DNA of 64,000 nt from Streptomyces wedmorensis (GCF_000716445.1 NZ_JNWK01000006.1:62001-126000); one strand, 5' to 3'; counted from the first letter of the stretch, positions 15,860 through 26,477 are shown. Program-made: numbers and translations. Notes: a model not told the origin generated them from the sequence alone.

Positions 15860-17707
15860 TCACTCCACGGTCACGGATTTGGCCAGGTTGCGCGGCTGGT
15901 CCACCTCGTTGCCCCGCGCGGTGGCGAGCTCGCAGGCGAAGACCTGGAGCGGCACCGTGGAGACCAGCGGCTGGAGCAGCGTAGGCGTGGCCGGGATCCG
16001 GACGAGGTGGTCGGCGTACGGGACGACGGTCTCGTCGCCCTCCTCCGCGATCACGATGGTGCGGGCGCCGCGGGCCCGGATCTCCTGGATGTTGGAGACG
16101 ATCTTGTCGTGGAGGACGGAGCGGCCCTTGGGCGAGGGGACGACCACGACGACCGGGAGGTCCTCCTCGATGAGGGCGATCGGCCCGTGCTTGAGCTCTC
16201 CCGCGGCGAAGCCCTCGGCGTGCATGTACGCGAGTTCCTTGAGCTTCAGGGCGCCTTCCAGGGCCACCGGGTATCCGACGTGCCTGCCGAGGAAGAGGAC
16301 GGTGTCCTTGTGGGCGAGGGAGCGGGCGAGGGCCCGGACGGGCTCCATCGTCTCCAGGACCCGCTCGACCTCGTCGCCGATCCGGGCGAGTTCGCGGACG
16401 ACGGCGTGGATCTCGTCGCCCCACTTGGTGCCCCGTACCTGCCCGAGGTACAGCGCGAGCAGGTAGCAGGCGACGAGCTGGGTGAGGAAGGCCTTCGTGG
16501 ACGCGACGGCGACCTCGGGTCCGGCGTGCGTGTAGAGCACGGCGTCCGACTCCCGGGGGATGGTCGAGCCGTTGGTGTTGCAGACGGCGAGCACCTTGGC
16601 GCCCTGCTCACGGGCGTGCCGGAGCGCCATCAGGGTGTCCATGGTCTCGCCGGACTGGGAGATCGCGATGACCAGGGTGCGCTGGCCGAGGATGGGGTCC
16701 CGGTAGCGGAACTCGCTGGCGAGCTCGACCTCGCAGGGGATCCGGGTCCAGTGCTCGATGGCGTACTTCGCGATCAGCCCGGCGTGGAAGGCGGTGCCGC
16801 ACGCGATGATGACGATCTTGTCGGCCTCGCGGAGGACGGCGTCCGGGATGCGCACCTCGTCGAGGGTGAGCCGGCCGGCGGCGTCGATCCGCCCGAGGAG
16901 GGTGTCGGCGACGGCCTTGGGCTGCTCGGCGATCTCCTTGAGCATGAAGTAGTCGTAGCCGCCCTTCTCGGCGGCGGAGGCGTCCCAGTCCACGTGGTAG
17001 GCCCGTACGTCGGCGGGCGAGCCGTCGAAGTCGGTGACGGTGACGCTTTCCCGGGTGAGTTCGACGACCTGGTCCTGGCCGAGTTCGATCGCCGAGCGGG
17101 TGTGGGCGATGAACGCGGACACGTCGGAGGCGAGGAAGTTCTCGCCTTCGCCGACCCCGACGACGAGGGGCGAGTTCCGGCGGGCGCCGACGACCACGTC
17201 CGGCTGGTCGGCGTGCACCGCGACCAGGGTGAAGGCCCCGTCGAGCCGGCGGCAGACGAGCCGCATGGCCTCGGCCAGGTCCCCGGCGGAGGAGAACTCC
17301 TCCGCGAGGAGGTGGGCGACGACCTCGGTGTCCGTCTCGGAGAGCAGGTCGTGGCCACGCTCGGCCAGCTCCTGCCGCAGGGCGGCGAAGTTCTCGATGA
17401 TGCCGTTGTGGACGACGGCGACGCGCCCGGCGTTGTCCAGGTGCGGGTGCGCGTTGGCGTCGGTCGGTCCGCCGTGGGTGGCCCAGCGGGTGTGTCCGAT
17501 GCCGACGGAGCCGCCTGCCAGCGGCCGGTCCACGAGCTCCTTCTCCAGGTTGACGAGCTTGCCCGCCTTCTTGGCCGCGGCGAGCCCCCCGTCGGAGAGC
17601 ACCGCGACACCGGCCGAGTCGTAGCCCCGGTATTCGAGCCGCTTGAGGCCCGCGACCACCACATCAAGTGCCGACTGCCCGCCGGCATAACCCACGATTC
17701 CGCACAT
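15860..17707 (-). CDS. glmS: Glutamine-fructose-6-phosphate aminotransferase (isomerizing)
   Basis: First step of UDP-GlcNAc synthesis. The 615-residue protein begins MCGIVGYAG, where Cys 2 is the glutaminase nucleophile. It contains RWATHGGPTDANAHPH and two SIS domains (AISQSGETMDTL near residue 350) and ends LAKSVTVE, the conserved C-terminus. It pairs functionally with glmM at 20848-22206 in the same window. No ribozyme-like leader is evident in the short space upstream. Confidence 0.98.
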   Translation of the reverse strand: MCGIVGYAGGQSALDVVVAGLKRLEYRGYDSAGVAVLSDGGLAAAKKAGKLVNLEKELVDRPLAGGSVGIGHTRWATHGGPTDANAHPHLDNAGRVAVVHNGIIENFAALRQELAERGHDLLSETDTEVVAHLLAEEFSSAGDLAEAMRLVCRRLDGAFTLVAVHADQPDVVVGARRNSPLVVGVGEGENFLASDVSAFIAHTRSAIELGQDQVVELTRESVTVTDFDGSPADVRAYHVDWDASAAEKGGYDYFMLKEIAEQPKAVADTLLGRIDAAGRLTLDEVRIPDAVLREADKIVIIACGTAFHAGLIAKYAIEHWTRIPCEVELASEFRYRDPILGQRTLVIAISQSGETMDTLMALRHAREQGAKVLAVCNTNGSTIPRESDAVLYTHAGPEVAVASTKAFLTQLVACYLLALYLGQVRGTKWGDEIHAVVRELARIGDEVERVLETMEPVRALARSLAHKDTVLFLGRHVGYPVALEGALKLKELAYMHAEGFAAGELKHGPIALIEEDLPVVVVVPSPKGRSVLHDKIVSNIQEIRARGARTIVIAEEGDETVVPYADHLVRIPATPTLLQPLVSTVPLQVFACELATARGNEVDQPRNLAKSVTVE

Positions 17708-17803
17708 GGCGGCAGCCTATGGCGGAACCCGCCCCACCGGCCGGAGTCGAGCGGCACGGGTCCTCGACCGTGTCGCGCCGCCCTCCGGCCGGCCGGGGCC
17801 GGG

Positions 17804-18577
17804 TCAGCCGAGCTTGGCGGCCTGCGCGTCGATCACGGCCTTCGGCAGCGTCTTGACCTCCCCGCCGAAGCTGAGGGTGGAGAAGGAGGCCAGCGTGTTG
17901 CCCGCGCGGAAGACGACCAGCTTGGTGACGAAGGGCTCGCCGTCCATGTCGGTGGTGATCGTCCAGGCCAGTGCCTCGTCGCCCGCGGCGAGGGTCTCCG
18001 GCGCCACCTTCGTGATCTTCGTCTTCTCGCCGCCGCCGATGAGGGTGAAGCCGCCGGCGCAGTCGCTGCCGGCCGTCTTGAGGGAGGCGAAGGCCTCCTG
18101 GGCGCCCTGACCCTCGTACGAGCCGAGCGTCACGCTCGTCACCGGTGCGGCGAGCGCGCCGAGGGCGTCCTCGGGCGAGGCCGAGGCGCCGTCGGTCTTC
18201 GGCACCTCGATGGCCTTGCGGTGCGCGGACGCTGCGGGCGTCCCGGCGGAGAGGAACGACATCCCGTCGGCGATCGGCTTGCAGGAGGGCTTGTCGGTGG
18301 AGACGGCGTCGGACGTCACGAGGTCCGCGGGCTTGGCCTTCTGCACCTGGTGGCCCGGCAGGTCCGCCTGCTCGACGACGAGCTTGTCGAGCTCGGCGGC
18401 GGAGAGCGCCTTCGCCGGGGGCGCGCCGGTGGTGGAGGCGGAGGCGGTGGCGCTGGGCGCGGCGGTCTTGCCGGTGTCCTTGGCGTCGTCCTTCTCCCCG
18501 CCGCCGCAGGCGGTGACGAGGAGGGCGAGGGAGACGGCGGTGGCGGCGACTGCGGCGCTTCGGATGGACGTACGCAT
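17804..18577 (-). CDS. Putative lipoprotein of unknown function
   Basis: A 257-residue protein with a clear lipoprotein signal ([24 protein letters not shown], Cys near residue 24), a Thr/Ala/Ser linker and a globular domain of about 190 residues without recognisable catalytic motifs. Its pattern ([29 protein letters not shown]) resembles sensor-type lipoproteins common in Streptomyces. ATG 18577; a longer reading adds 28 residues before the signal and is rejected. It is divergent from coaA with about 187 bases between them. Confidence 0.8.
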   Translation of the reverse strand: MRTSIRSAAVAATAVSLALLVTACGGGEKDDAKDTGKTAAPSATASASTTGAPPAKALSAAELDKLVVEQADLPGHQVQKAKPADLVTSDAVSTDKPSCKPIADGMSFLSAGTPAASAHRKAIEVPKTDGASASPEDALGALAAPVTSVTLGSYEGQGAQEAFASLKTAGSDCAGGFTLIGGGEKTKITKVAPETLAAGDEALAWTITTDMDGEPFVTKLVVFRAGNTLASFSTLSFGGEVKTLPKAVIDAQAAKLG

Positions 18578-18764
18578 CTGTGGTGGCTCTCTGCTTCTCT
18601 TCGTGGTGGCTTCGTGCCGCCCCCGGGGGCGGCTCCCCCCGCGTGAAGTACGGGAGCCCACGCGGCATCAGCATGATCGCCCCGGCGCGGGGGCGAGACC
18701 AAGGCATTTGTCGCGTGACCGACCCCACGACCCACGGACGCCCGCGACCCCCGACAATGGCGGG

Positions 18765-19775
18765 GTGATCACTTCGCCGCCACGAAGCTCCAGCGACGAC
18801 GGACGCCGCAACGGCGCCGGCCCGCGTCGGCCCTCCGAGGCGACCCCGTACGTCGACTTCACCCGGGCCGAGTGGAGCGACCTCCGCGACAAGACGCCGC
18901 TGCCGCTCACCGCCGACGAGGTCGAGCGGCTGCGCGGCCTGGGCGACGTCATCGACCTCGACGAGGTCCGGGACGTCTACCTGCCGCTGTCCCGGCTGCT
19001 CAACCTGTACGTGCAGGCCACCAGCGGCCTGCGCGGCGCCCTGAACACCTTCCTCGGCGAGAGCGCCGAGCAGCGCGGCACGCCGTTCGTCATAGGGGTC
19101 GCCGGTTCCGTGGCGGTCGGCAAGTCCACGGTCTCCCGCCTCCTCCAGGCGCTGCTCGCCCGCTGGCCCGAGCACCCGCGAGTGGAGCTGGTGACCACGG
19201 ACGCCTTCCTCTACCCGATGGAGGAGCTGAAGGCGCGCGGCCTGATGTCCCGGAAGGGCTTCCCCGAGTCGTACGACCGCCGGGCGCTGACGCGGTTCGT
19301 CGCGGACATCAAGGCGGGCAAGGAAGAGGTCACGGCCCCGGTCTACTCGCACCTGATCTACGACCGGGTGCCCGGCGAGCGGCTCGTCGTGCGCCGCCCC
19401 GACATCCTCATCGTGGAGGGGCTGAACGTCCTCCAGCCGGCCCTGCCCGGCAAGGACGGCCGCACCCGCGTGGGTCTCGCCGACTACTTCGACTTCTCGG
19501 TGTACGTGGACGCCCGGCCGGAGGACATCGAGCGCTGGTACCTCAACCGCTTCCGCAAGCTGCGCGACACCGCGTTCCAGAACCCGTCCTCGTACTTCCA
19601 GCGCTACACGCAGGTCTCCGAGGAGGAGGCCCTCGACTACGCCCGCACCATGTGGCGGACCATCAACAAGGTGAACCTGCTGGAGAACGTGGCCCCGACC
19701 CGCGGCCGCGCGACGCTCGTGGTCCGCAAGGGACCTGACCACAAGGTCCAGAGGCTGAGCCTCCGCAAGCTCTGA
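18765..19775 (+). CDS. coaA: Type I pantothenate kinase
   Basis: Phosphorylates pantothenate, the first step of CoA synthesis. The 336-residue protein has Walker [10 protein letters not shown] (about residues 114-122), [26 protein letters not shown] and [13 protein letters not shown], matching CoaA rather than CoaX. The start is GTG 18765, the only suitable codon near the spacing expected. It is followed by a DUF389 gene on the same strand with a 36-base gap. Confidence 0.95.
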   Translation: MITSPPRSSSDDGRRNGAGPRRPSEATPYVDFTRAEWSDLRDKTPLPLTADEVERLRGLGDVIDLDEVRDVYLPLSRLLNLYVQATSGLRGALNTFLGESAEQRGTPFVIGVAGSVAVGKSTVSRLLQALLARWPEHPRVELVTTDAFLYPMEELKARGLMSRKGFPESYDRRALTRFVADIKAGKEEVTAPVYSHLIYDRVPGERLVVRRPDILIVEGLNVLQPALPGKDGRTRVGLADYFDFSVYVDARPEDIERWYLNRFRKLRDTAFQNPSSYFQRYTQVSEEEALDYARTMWRTINKVNLLENVAPTRGRATLVVRKGPDHKVQRLSLRKL

Positions 19776-19811
19776 TGGTCCGCAAGCCCTGACGATCCGT
19801 AAGCTCTGGAC

Positions 19812-20762
19812 ATGTTGCATGTGCGGATGATCGTCCCGCCGGACCGCACCGCGGCCGCGGTCGAGCTGATCGAGTCGACGGTGGGCACCACGCACCTCGT
19901 GGTGCTGCCGGGTGCGGCCAGGGACCCCGTGGGCGACCTGGTCCTGTGCGACTCGGCCCGCGAGTCGGCCGACGAACTGCTGCACGGGTTGCGGGGCATG
20001 GGGATCGACCAGGACGGGTCGATCGCGGTGGAGAACATCGACCTGTCGATGTCCACGCGGGCGGACACGGCCGAGGACAAGGCTCCGGGCGAGGGCGCGG
20101 ACGCCGTGATCTGGGAGCAGCTGGCGGAGGCGACCCACGAGGAGTCGACGCTCTCCTTCACCTACCTCTCCTTCATGGGCCTCGCGACGATGATCGCGGC
20201 CTGTGGCGTCGTCCTGGACAACGCGATCCTGATCGTGGGCGCCATGGCGGTCGGCCCGGAGTTCGGCCCGCTCGCCGGGGTGTGCACGGCGATCGTGCAG
20301 CGGGCGCCGAAGCTGGCGGCCCGCTCGCTGACGGCGCTGCTCATCGGCTTCCTGACGGCGATCCTGGCGACGACCCTGTTCAGCCTGCTCATGGACTGGC
20401 TGGGCCTGTTCAGCGACGCCATGCTGGACGCCGAGCGTCCGCAGACCGGCTTCATCTGGCAGCCGGACCCGTTCTCGTTCGTGGTGGCGCTGCTGGCGGG
20501 CGCGGCCGGCACCCTCTCCCTGACGTCGTCGAAGTCCGGCGCCCTGGTGGGGGTGGCGATCTCGGTGACCACGGTCCCGGCGGCGGCGAACGCGGCGGTG
20601 GCGCTGAGCTACGGCGAGTTCGCGCAGATGTGGGGGTCGACCGGGCAGCTGCTGCTCAACCTGCTGGGCATCATCCTGGCGGGTACGGCGACCCTGGCCC
20701 TGCAGCAGCGGCTGTGGCGCACCCAGCGCGGGCGTCTCAAGCGCCGGCTGCGCAGGGGCTGA
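19812..20762 (+). CDS. DUF389 family integral membrane protein
   Basis: A 316-residue protein. Residues 1-90 form a soluble domain (MLHVRMIVPPDRTAAAVELI), followed by about six hydrophobic helices, beginning FTYLSFMGLATMIAACGVVLD and including the conserved ILIVGAMAVGPEFGP motif of DUF389. The biochemical role of the family is unknown; transport has been suggested. It ends before a strong hairpin at 20775-20821 that separates it from the convergent glmM gene. Confidence 0.85.
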   Translation: MLHVRMIVPPDRTAAAVELIESTVGTTHLVVLPGAARDPVGDLVLCDSARESADELLHGLRGMGIDQDGSIAVENIDLSMSTRADTAEDKAPGEGADAVIWEQLAEATHEESTLSFTYLSFMGLATMIAACGVVLDNAILIVGAMAVGPEFGPLAGVCTAIVQRAPKLAARSLTALLIGFLTAILATTLFSLLMDWLGLFSDAMLDAERPQTGFIWQPDPFSFVVALLAGAAGTLSLTSSKSGALVGVAISVTTVPAAANAAVALSYGEFAQMWGSTGQLLLNLLGIILAGTATLALQQRLWRTQRGRLKRRLRRG

Positions 20763-20774
20763 CCCGGATCTCGC

Positions 20775-20821
20775 ACGTGAGGGCCCGCCGCACCGGAATC
20801 CGGTGTGACGGGCCCTCACGT
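20775..20821. terminator. Bidirectional hairpin between the DUF389 gene and glmM
   Basis: CGTGAGGGCCCG pairs with CGGGCCCTCACG, with an inner CCGCACCGG/CCGGTGTG extension. It lies between two converging genes and can serve both strands. Confidence 0.78.
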
Positions 20822-20847
20822 ACATGCATGACGGTGCTTCAGAAAGG

Positions 20848-22206
20848 TTAGCCCAGCGCCGACTTCACGACATCCGCGAGGCGCTGCGCGACCGCGCGGG
20901 CCTGCTCGATGTCGGCGGCCTCGACCATGACGCGGACCAGCGGCTCGGTGCCGGAGGGGCGCAGCAGGACGCGGCCGGTGGAACCCAGCTCGCGCTCGGC
21001 CTCGGTGACGGCCGCGGCGAGCTCGCCGGAGGTGTCCACCCGCGACTTGTCGACGTCCTTGACGTTGACGAGGATCTGCGGGAGCCGCTCCATCACGCCG
21101 GCGAGGTCCGCGAGGGACTTGCCGGTGGCCGCGATCCGGGCGGCCAGCATCAGGCCGGTGAGGGTGCCGTCGCCGGTGGTGGCGTGGTCGAGCACGATGA
21201 CGTGCCCGGACTGCTCGCCGCCGAGCGCGAAGCCGTTCTCCTTCATGGACTCCAGGACGTAGCGGTCGCCGACCGCGGTCTGGACGAGGTTGAGGCCCTC
21301 GCGCTCCATGGCGAGCTTGAAGCCCAGGTTGGACATGACGGTCGCGACGACGGTGTCGCCGCGCAGCGTGCCGGCCTCGCGCATGGCGAGGGAGAGGACG
21401 GCGAGGATCTGGTCGCCGTCGACCTCGTTGCCGGCGGCGTCCACGGCGAGGCAGCGGTCGGCGTCGCCGTCGTGGGCGATGCCCAGGTCGGCGCCGTGCT
21501 CGACGACGGCGGCCCGGAGCAGCCCGAGGTGGGTGGAGCCGCAGCCGTCGTTGATGTTGAGGCCGTCCGGCTCGGCGCCGATGGTGACGACCTGGGCTCC
21601 GGCCCGGGTGAATGCCTCGGGCGAGACGCGGGCGGCGGCGCCGTGGGCCTCGTCGAGGACGATCTTGAGGCCGTCGAGCCGGTTGGGGAGCACGGAGATC
21701 AGGTGGGAGACGTACGTCTCGAAGCCCTCGTCGTAGTCGCGCACGCGGCCGACGCCGGCACCGGTCGGGCGCTCCCAGGGGGCGCCGGTGCGGTGCTCCT
21801 CGTACACGGCCTCGATCTTGTCCTCCAGGTCGTCGGCGAGCTTGTGGCCGCCGCGCGCGAAGAACTTGATGCCGTTGTCGGGCATGGCGTTGTGGCTGGC
21901 GGAGAGCATCACGCCGAGGTCGGCGCCGAGGACGCCGGTGAGGTGGGCCACGGCCGGGGTGGGCAGCACGCCGACGCGCAGGACGTCGACTCCGGCGCTG
22001 GCGAGGCCGGCCACGACGGCGGCCTCGAGGAACTCTCCGGAAGCACGGGGGTCGCGCCCGACGACGGCGGTCGGCCGGTGCCCCTCGAAGGTGCCCGCCT
22101 CTGCCAGCACGTGCGCCGCCGCGACCGACAGACCGAGCGCCAGCTCCGCCGTCAGGTCCGCGTTGGCGACGCCGCGTACGCCGTCCGTGCCGAAGAGTCG
22201 TCCCAC
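20848..22206 (-). CDS. glmM: Phosphoglucosamine mutase
   Basis: Converts glucosamine-6-P to glucosamine-1-P for peptidoglycan precursors. The 452-residue protein begins [14 protein letters not shown]. The phosphoserine motif is [16 protein letters not shown] (Ser near 104), the metal loop is DGDADRC, and the substrate loop reads GEQSGHV. GTG 22206 is preceded by CGGAGGA. It lies downstream of rplM-rpsI, as in many actinobacteria, but a hairpin at 22260-22300 separates the units. Confidence 0.97.
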   Translation of the reverse strand: MGRLFGTDGVRGVANADLTAELALGLSVAAAHVLAEAGTFEGHRPTAVVGRDPRASGEFLEAAVVAGLASAGVDVLRVGVLPTPAVAHLTGVLGADLGVMLSASHNAMPDNGIKFFARGGHKLADDLEDKIEAVYEEHRTGAPWERPTGAGVGRVRDYDEGFETYVSHLISVLPNRLDGLKIVLDEAHGAAARVSPEAFTRAGAQVVTIGAEPDGLNINDGCGSTHLGLLRAAVVEHGADLGIAHDGDADRCLAVDAAGNEVDGDQILAVLSLAMREAGTLRGDTVVATVMSNLGFKLAMEREGLNLVQTAVGDRYVLESMKENGFALGGEQSGHVIVLDHATTGDGTLTGLMLAARIAATGKSLADLAGVMERLPQILVNVKDVDKSRVDTSGELAAAVTEAERELGSTGRVLLRPSGTEPLVRVMVEAADIEQARAVAQRLADVVKSALG

Positions 22207-22259
22207 AGCTGTCCTCCGAGAAATACGTGCCCAAGCTGACGAAAGAGGTGATGAAAAAA

Positions 22260-22300
22260 CGTACGCCCCGACGGCACGGGCAGTGCCGCCGGGGCGTACG
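22260..22300 (-). terminator. Terminator after rpsI
   Basis: CGTACGCCCCG pairs with CGGGGCGTACG and an inner CGGCA/TGCCG continues the stem, directly between the rpsI stop and glmM. It is followed on the minus strand by a T-rich stretch (GTTTTTTCATC), which fits an intrinsic terminator for rplM-rpsI. Confidence 0.82.
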
Positions 22301-22322
22301 AAAACAGTCCGAGCAGGCGTGA

Positions 22323-22835
22323 TTAGCGCTTGCTGTACTGCGGGGCCTTACGGGCCTTCTTGAGACCGGCCTTCTTGCGCTCGACCGCACGGTCGTCGCG
22401 GGAGAGGAAGCCGGCCTTCTTCAGCGCCGGGCGGTTGTTCTCGACGTCCGCCTCGTTCAGCGCACGGGCCACACCGAGGCGCAGGGCGCCGGCCTGGCCG
22501 GAGACACCGCCACCCGCGATGCGGGCGATGACGTCGTAGCGGTTGTCGAGCTCGAGCACCTTGAAGGGCTCGTTGACTTCCTGCTGGTGCACCTTGTTGG
22601 GGAAGTAGTCCTCAAGGGTGCGACCGTTGATCTTCCACTTGCCGGTGCCCGGAACGATCCGGACGCGGGCGATGGCGTTCTTGCGACGGCCCAGGCCGGC
22701 GGCCGGCTGCGGGTCGCCGAAGCGGGACGCGAGGGACTCGGAGGTGTACTCACCCTCGACGAGCTCGGTCTCGGTGGTGTACTCCTCAACGCCCTCGAAC
22801 TCGTCGACGGGGGTTTCGGGGGTGGTCTCGGCCAC
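22323..22835 (-). CDS. rpsI: 30S ribosomal protein S9
   Basis: A 170-residue S9. An acidic N-terminal extension of about 45 residues ([19 protein letters not shown]), typical of high-GC actinobacteria, precedes the conserved core [15 protein letters not shown]. The C-terminal tail [12 protein letters not shown] reaches the P-site tRNA. GTG 22835. It is the second gene of the rplM-rpsI operon, with 44 bases from rplM. Confidence 0.97.
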   Translation of the reverse strand: MAETTPETPVDEFEGVEEYTTETELVEGEYTSESLASRFGDPQPAAGLGRRKNAIARVRIVPGTGKWKINGRTLEDYFPNKVHQQEVNEPFKVLELDNRYDVIARIAGGGVSGQAGALRLGVARALNEADVENNRPALKKAGFLSRDDRAVERKKAGLKKARKAPQYSKR

Positions 22836-22879
22836 GATTCTCCTCAGATTTCTTTCGTTCTTAGGGGGTGTGGCCGGAA

Positions 22880-23323
22880 CTACTGCGCGACCTGGGTGAT
22901 CTCGAACGGAACCGGCTGCTGCGCAGCGTGCGGGTGGTTCTCGCCCGCGTAGACCTTCAGCTTCGAGATCATCTGACGGCCCAGGGAGTTCTTGGGGATC
23001 ATGCCCTTGATGGCCTTCTCGACGGCCTTCTCGGGGTTCTTGTCCAGCAGCTCGTCGTAACGGACGGAGCGCAGACCACCCGGGAAGCCGGAGTGGCGGT
23101 ACGCCAGCTTCTGGGTCTTCTTGTTGCCGGACAGGTGCACCTTGTCAGCGTTGATGATGATGACAAAGTCGCCCATGTCCATGTGCGGCGCGTAAACCGG
23201 CTTGTGCTTGCCTCGCAGGAGGTTCGCAGCCGTGGTCGCCAGACGGCCCAGGACAACGTCCTGCGCGTCGATGATGTGCCACTGGCGAGTGACATCGCCG
23301 GGCTTGGGGCTGTACGTACGCAC
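22880..23323 (-). CDS. rplM: 50S ribosomal protein L13
   Basis: Early-assembly 50S protein of 147 residues, full family length, with [17 protein letters not shown] near the start and [19 protein letters not shown] in the C-terminal third. GTG 23323. It leads the L13-S9 operon. The upstream 450 bases carry no convincing gene. Confidence 0.97.
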   Translation of the reverse strand: MRTYSPKPGDVTRQWHIIDAQDVVLGRLATTAANLLRGKHKPVYAPHMDMGDFVIIINADKVHLSGNKKTQKLAYRHSGFPGGLRSVRYDELLDKNPEKAVEKAIKGMIPKNSLGRQMISKLKVYAGENHPHAAQQPVPFEITQVAQ

Positions 23324-23772
23324 TTCGTAGCCTTCGCTTCTTCAGTGGATGGAGTCCAGACACACCTGAAGCGATCATGCAGCTGGGGCCTGCACTGCCG
23401 GGAACACCGCCCGTATGCGAGCCACTGGTAACTGCTCCAGGGAACCTGCGTAAGGGCCCTTCGCGTGAGAACGACGAAGCCGATACGCATAACAAACCGC
23501 AACAGTACCCGCGCCACCCCCGACGGGTCAAAACGCCCCGAGACAAGACCCGAACCCGAAGCGCGCGGCCACACCCCGCCGCCGACCACCCCAGGTCAGC
23601 GCACCCGGTCGACCCGTCGCTCGTCCCACACGGGTTCGGTCGACCCCTCCCCCACGCCGCCCTCGCACGGCTCGGCCCCGGGGGCCTCCCCGGCTTCGAC
23701 CGGCCGCGCCGGACTCCGTCCGCCGACCCGAACCCGAAGCGCGCGGCCACACCCCGCCGCCGACCCCCCAGG
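23324..23772. other. Intergenic region between the ABC-F gene and rplM
   Basis: About 450 bases without a supported gene. The half near rplM should contain the rplM-rpsI promoter and leader; a loose candidate on the minus strand is TTGCGG followed by TATGCG near 23485-23510. The other half holds the first copy of a 95-base duplication of the ABC-F 3' end. Reading frames here are arginine-rich and repeat the duplicated segment, so they are not called. Confidence 0.6.
23547..23642. repeat. Duplicated 3' end of the ABC-F gene, outer copy
   Basis: A 96-base copy of 23725-23819, 178 bases away in direct orientation, identical except for a one-base indel in the CCGACC(A)CCCC run. The inner copy contains the last 15 codons and stop of the ABC-F gene; this outer copy is a relic of the same codons with no gene attached. 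Confidence 0.88.
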
Positions 23773-23819
23773 TCAGCGCACCCGGTCGACCCGTCGCTCG
23801 TCCCACACGGGTTCGGTCG
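23725..23819. repeat. Duplicated 3' end of the ABC-F gene, inner copy
   Basis: Partner of 23547-23642. It covers the gene's final codons (TTEPVWDERRVDRVR) and about 48 bases beyond the stop. The 82 bases between the copies are unrelated. Confidence 0.88.
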
Positions 23820-25404
23820 TCTCCCGTACGACCCCGTCCGACCCGAAGACCAGGAACCGGTCGAAGGACTTCGCGAACCACCGGTCATGGGTGACGGCGA
23901 GCACCGTGCCGTCGTACGCCTCCAGGCCGTCCTGGAGGGCCTCCGCCGACTCCAGGTCCAGGTTGTCCGTCGGCTCGTCGAGCAGCAGCGCCGTGGTGCC
24001 CGCCAGCTCCATGAGCAGGATCTGGAACCGCGCCTGCTGCCCGCCCGAGAGCTTGTCGAAGGACTGGTCGCCCTGCCGCTCCAGCTCGTACCGGCGCAGC
24101 ATCGACATCGCTCCGCCCCGGTCCTTGGCGTGTTCCGTCCACAGGATGTCGACGAGCGGCCGTCCGGTCAGCTCCGGGTGCGCGTGGGTCTGCGCGAAGT
24201 GCCCCGGCACCACGCGGGCGCCCAGCTTCCAGTCACCCGTGTGGGCGACTGTCGGATCCCCCGCGAGCAGCCGCAGGAAGTGTGACTTGCCCGACCCGTT
24301 GGAGCCGAGGACGCCGACCCGCTCCCCGTAGAAGATCTCCAGCGAGAACGGCTTCATGAGACCGGTCAGCTCGAGGTTCTCGCAGGTCACGGCACGCACA
24401 CCGGTCCTGCCGCCGCGCAGCCGCATCTTGATGTCCTGCTCGCGCGGCGGCTCGGGCGGCGGACCCGCCTCCTCGAACTTCCGCAGCCGCGTCTGGGCCG
24501 CGGCGTACCGGGAGGCCATCTCGTGGCTGACCGCGGCGGCCTGCCGCAGGTTGACCACGAGCTTCTTCAGCTGGGCGTGCTTCTCCTCCCAGCGCCGCTT
24601 CAGCTCCTCGAAGCGGGCGAACCGCTCGCGCCGGGCCTCGTGGAAGGTGTCGAAACCGCCGCCGTGCACCCACACGTCCGAGCCGGCCGGGCCGGGCTCG
24701 ACCGCGACGATCTTCTGCGCGCCCCGGGAGAGCAGCTCCCGGTCGTGCGAGATGAACAGCACGGTCTTACGGGTCTCCCGCAGCCGCTCCTCCAGCCAGC
24801 GCTTGCCGGGGACGTCGAGGTAGTTGTCCGGCTCGTCGAGGAGCAGCACCTCGTCGGAGCCCCGCAGCAGGGACTCCAGGACGAGCCGCTTCTGCTCACC
24901 GCCGGAGAGCGTCCGCACCTCCCGGAACTGCGCCTTCTCGTACGGCATGCCGAGCGCGGCCATGGTGCAGATGTCCCAGAGCGTCTCCGCCTCGTACCCC
25001 TGCACCTCGGCCCAGTCGCTGAGGGCCTGCGCGTACTTCATCTGCGCGGCCTCGTCGTCGACGGTCATGATCAGGTGCTCGGCCTCGTCGACGGCCTTCG
25101 CGGCCTCCCGGATCCGGGGCTGGGCCACCGATACCAGCAGGTCACGGACGGTGGACTCGTCCCGCACGGAGCCGACGAACTGCGGCATCACGCCGAGTCC
25201 GCCGCTGACGGTGACGGAGCCGCCGTGCGGCTGGAGCTCCCCGGAGATCAACCGGAGCAGTGTGGTCTTGCCGGCGCCGTTGGCCCCGACGAGGGCGACG
25301 ACGGCCCCCTCCCCGACCCGGAAGGAGGCGTCCCCCAGGAGGACCCTCCCGTCGGGAAGGTAGTACTCCAGATGCGCGGCCTCGACATGTCCCATGAGGT
25401 GCAT
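23773..25404 (-). CDS. ABC-F family ATPase (ribosome-associated or antibiotic-resistance type)
   Basis: A 543-residue protein of two fused ABC domains without membrane segments. Domain 1 has Walker A GANGAGKTT (about residue 40), signature LSGGEQKR and Walker B VLLLDEPDNYLD. The linker from about 245 to 320 is charged and helical (ERFARFEELKRRWEEKH). Domain 2 has GSNGSGKS, LSGGQQARFQ and LLLDEPTDNLD. Members act on the ribosome as translation factors or target-protection proteins; which applies here cannot be told. Starts at 25404 or ATG 25395 are both possible. The 3' end is partly duplicated downstream. Confidence 0.92.
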   Translation of the reverse strand: MHLMGHVEAAHLEYYLPDGRVLLGDASFRVGEGAVVALVGANGAGKTTLLRLISGELQPHGGSVTVSGGLGVMPQFVGSVRDESTVRDLLVSVAQPRIREAAKAVDEAEHLIMTVDDEAAQMKYAQALSDWAEVQGYEAETLWDICTMAALGMPYEKAQFREVRTLSGGEQKRLVLESLLRGSDEVLLLDEPDNYLDVPGKRWLEERLRETRKTVLFISHDRELLSRGAQKIVAVEPGPAGSDVWVHGGGFDTFHEARRERFARFEELKRRWEEKHAQLKKLVVNLRQAAAVSHEMASRYAAAQTRLRKFEEAGPPPEPPREQDIKMRLRGGRTGVRAVTCENLELTGLMKPFSLEIFYGERVGVLGSNGSGKSHFLRLLAGDPTVAHTGDWKLGARVVPGHFAQTHAHPELTGRPLVDILWTEHAKDRGGAMSMLRRYELERQGDQSFDKLSGGQQARFQILLMELAGTTALLLDEPTDNLDLESAEALQDGLEAYDGTVLAVTHDRWFAKSFDRFLVFGSDGVVRETTEPVWDERRVDRVR

Positions 25405-25451
25405 TGTCGCCGCCCGCGTCCGCTGCGCCCAACCGGTTTAGGATGCGCGGC

Positions 25452-26477
25452 ATGAGCTTTGGGGGACCGCAGTGGCCGCAGGAGCCGCAGCAGGGGCAGC
25501 AGGGGTACGGACAGCAGCCCGGACACGGACAGCCGCAGGGGTACGGGCAGCAGCCCGAGTACGGACAGCAGCAGCCGTACGGCGGGCAGCAGGGATACGG
25601 CGGCCCGAGCCCCTTCCCGGGCGCCCAGGCGCCCTTCCCCGGCGCGCAGGACCCCTTCCCGGGCGCGCAGGGCGGCGGTCAGACCCCTGACTGGAACGCC
25701 CTCGCCGCGGCCTCGGCCGGCCGCAGCCGCCGCAAGCGCTGGCTGCTGATCGGCGGCGGGGTGCTGGCCACCCTGGCGGTGGGCGCGATCGTCGCCACCG
25801 CCGTCGTGACCACGAACAAGAGCAACGACACGGCGAAGAACGGGGGCGGCGCACCCACCGGCACGGCCTCCCCCGTCGGTACGCCGACGCCCGAGCCGAC
25901 GTTCTCCTCGGTGGCGCCGCCTCCCCCGCCGAACCCGATGGACTACATCACGGACCCGAAGAAGGACAGGGCGCCGCTCACCGTGGAGGGCCTCTTCCCG
26001 GGCAAGCAGATGTCGATGAACAAGCGCCCGTACAAGAAGGGCGCGACCTCGGCCACGGCGAACTGCGCGTTCGTCACCCAGGGCGGCCTCGGCGCCGTCC
26101 TGGAGCGGAACGGCTGCCAGCGCGTGCTCCGCGCCACCTACGTGAAGGACGGCGTGGCGATCACCGTCGGCATCGCCGTCTTCCCGTCCGAGGCCGCCGC
26201 CCTCAAGGCGAAGACCCAGGCCACCGGCGGCATCGCCCCGCTGGTCGGCGCGGGCGTGGGTGACTTCTGCCACGCCACGGTCTGCCTGCGCCGCTCGAAC
26301 TCGATCGGCCGGTACGCGTACTTCACCCAGGCCGGCTTCGCCAACGGCAAGAAGGTCTCCATGGCCGACAAGCCCGTCTTCCAGGCCAGCGACGACCTGG
26401 GCACCTTCGCGTTCAACCAGATCTACGCCCGCGGCCGCGCCCAGGCCTCAGCAGCAGCCGGCGCTCCCGGGCAGTGA
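25452..26477 (+). CDS. Membrane protein with Gly/Gln/Tyr- and PFPGAQ-repeat N-terminus
   Basis: A 341-residue protein. Residues 1-75 are low complexity: GYGQQP-type repeats rich in Gln, Gly and Tyr, then three PFPGAQ units. A basic stop-transfer start (RSRRKR) and one transmembrane helix ([23 protein letters not shown]) follow at about residues 92-118. The C-terminal 200 residues are predicted outside the membrane, with a Cys pair near SATANCAFV and [10 protein letters not shown]. No function assigned. It is divergent from the ABC-F gene by about 47 bases, and its end overlaps truA by 30 bases on the other strand. ATG 25443 is an alternative start. Confidence 0.78.
   Translation: MSFGGPQWPQEPQQGQQGYGQQPGHGQPQGYGQQPEYGQQQPYGGQQGYGGPSPFPGAQAPFPGAQDPFPGAQGGGQTPDWNALAAASAGRSRRKRWLLIGGGVLATLAVGAIVATAVVTTNKSNDTAKNGGGAPTGTASPVGTPTPEPTFSSVAPPPPPNPMDYITDPKKDRAPLTVEGLFPGKQMSMNKRPYKKGATSATANCAFVTQGGLGAVLERNGCQRVLRATYVKDGVAITVGIAVFPSEAAALKAKTQATGGIAPLVGAGVGDFCHATVCLRRSNSIGRYAYFTQAGFANGKKVSMADKPVFQASDDLGTFAFNQIYARGRAQASAAAGAPGQ

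Noticed and set aside
15860..17707. glmS ribozyme upstream of glmS
   Set aside because: Only about a hundred bases separate glmS from the lipoprotein stop, and none resemble the ribozyme core; this element is typical of Firmicutes.
23324..23772. Arginine-rich frames with the repeated PNPCGTSDGS motif next to rplM
   Set aside because: The repeat is just the duplicated ABC-F 3' end read in another frame.
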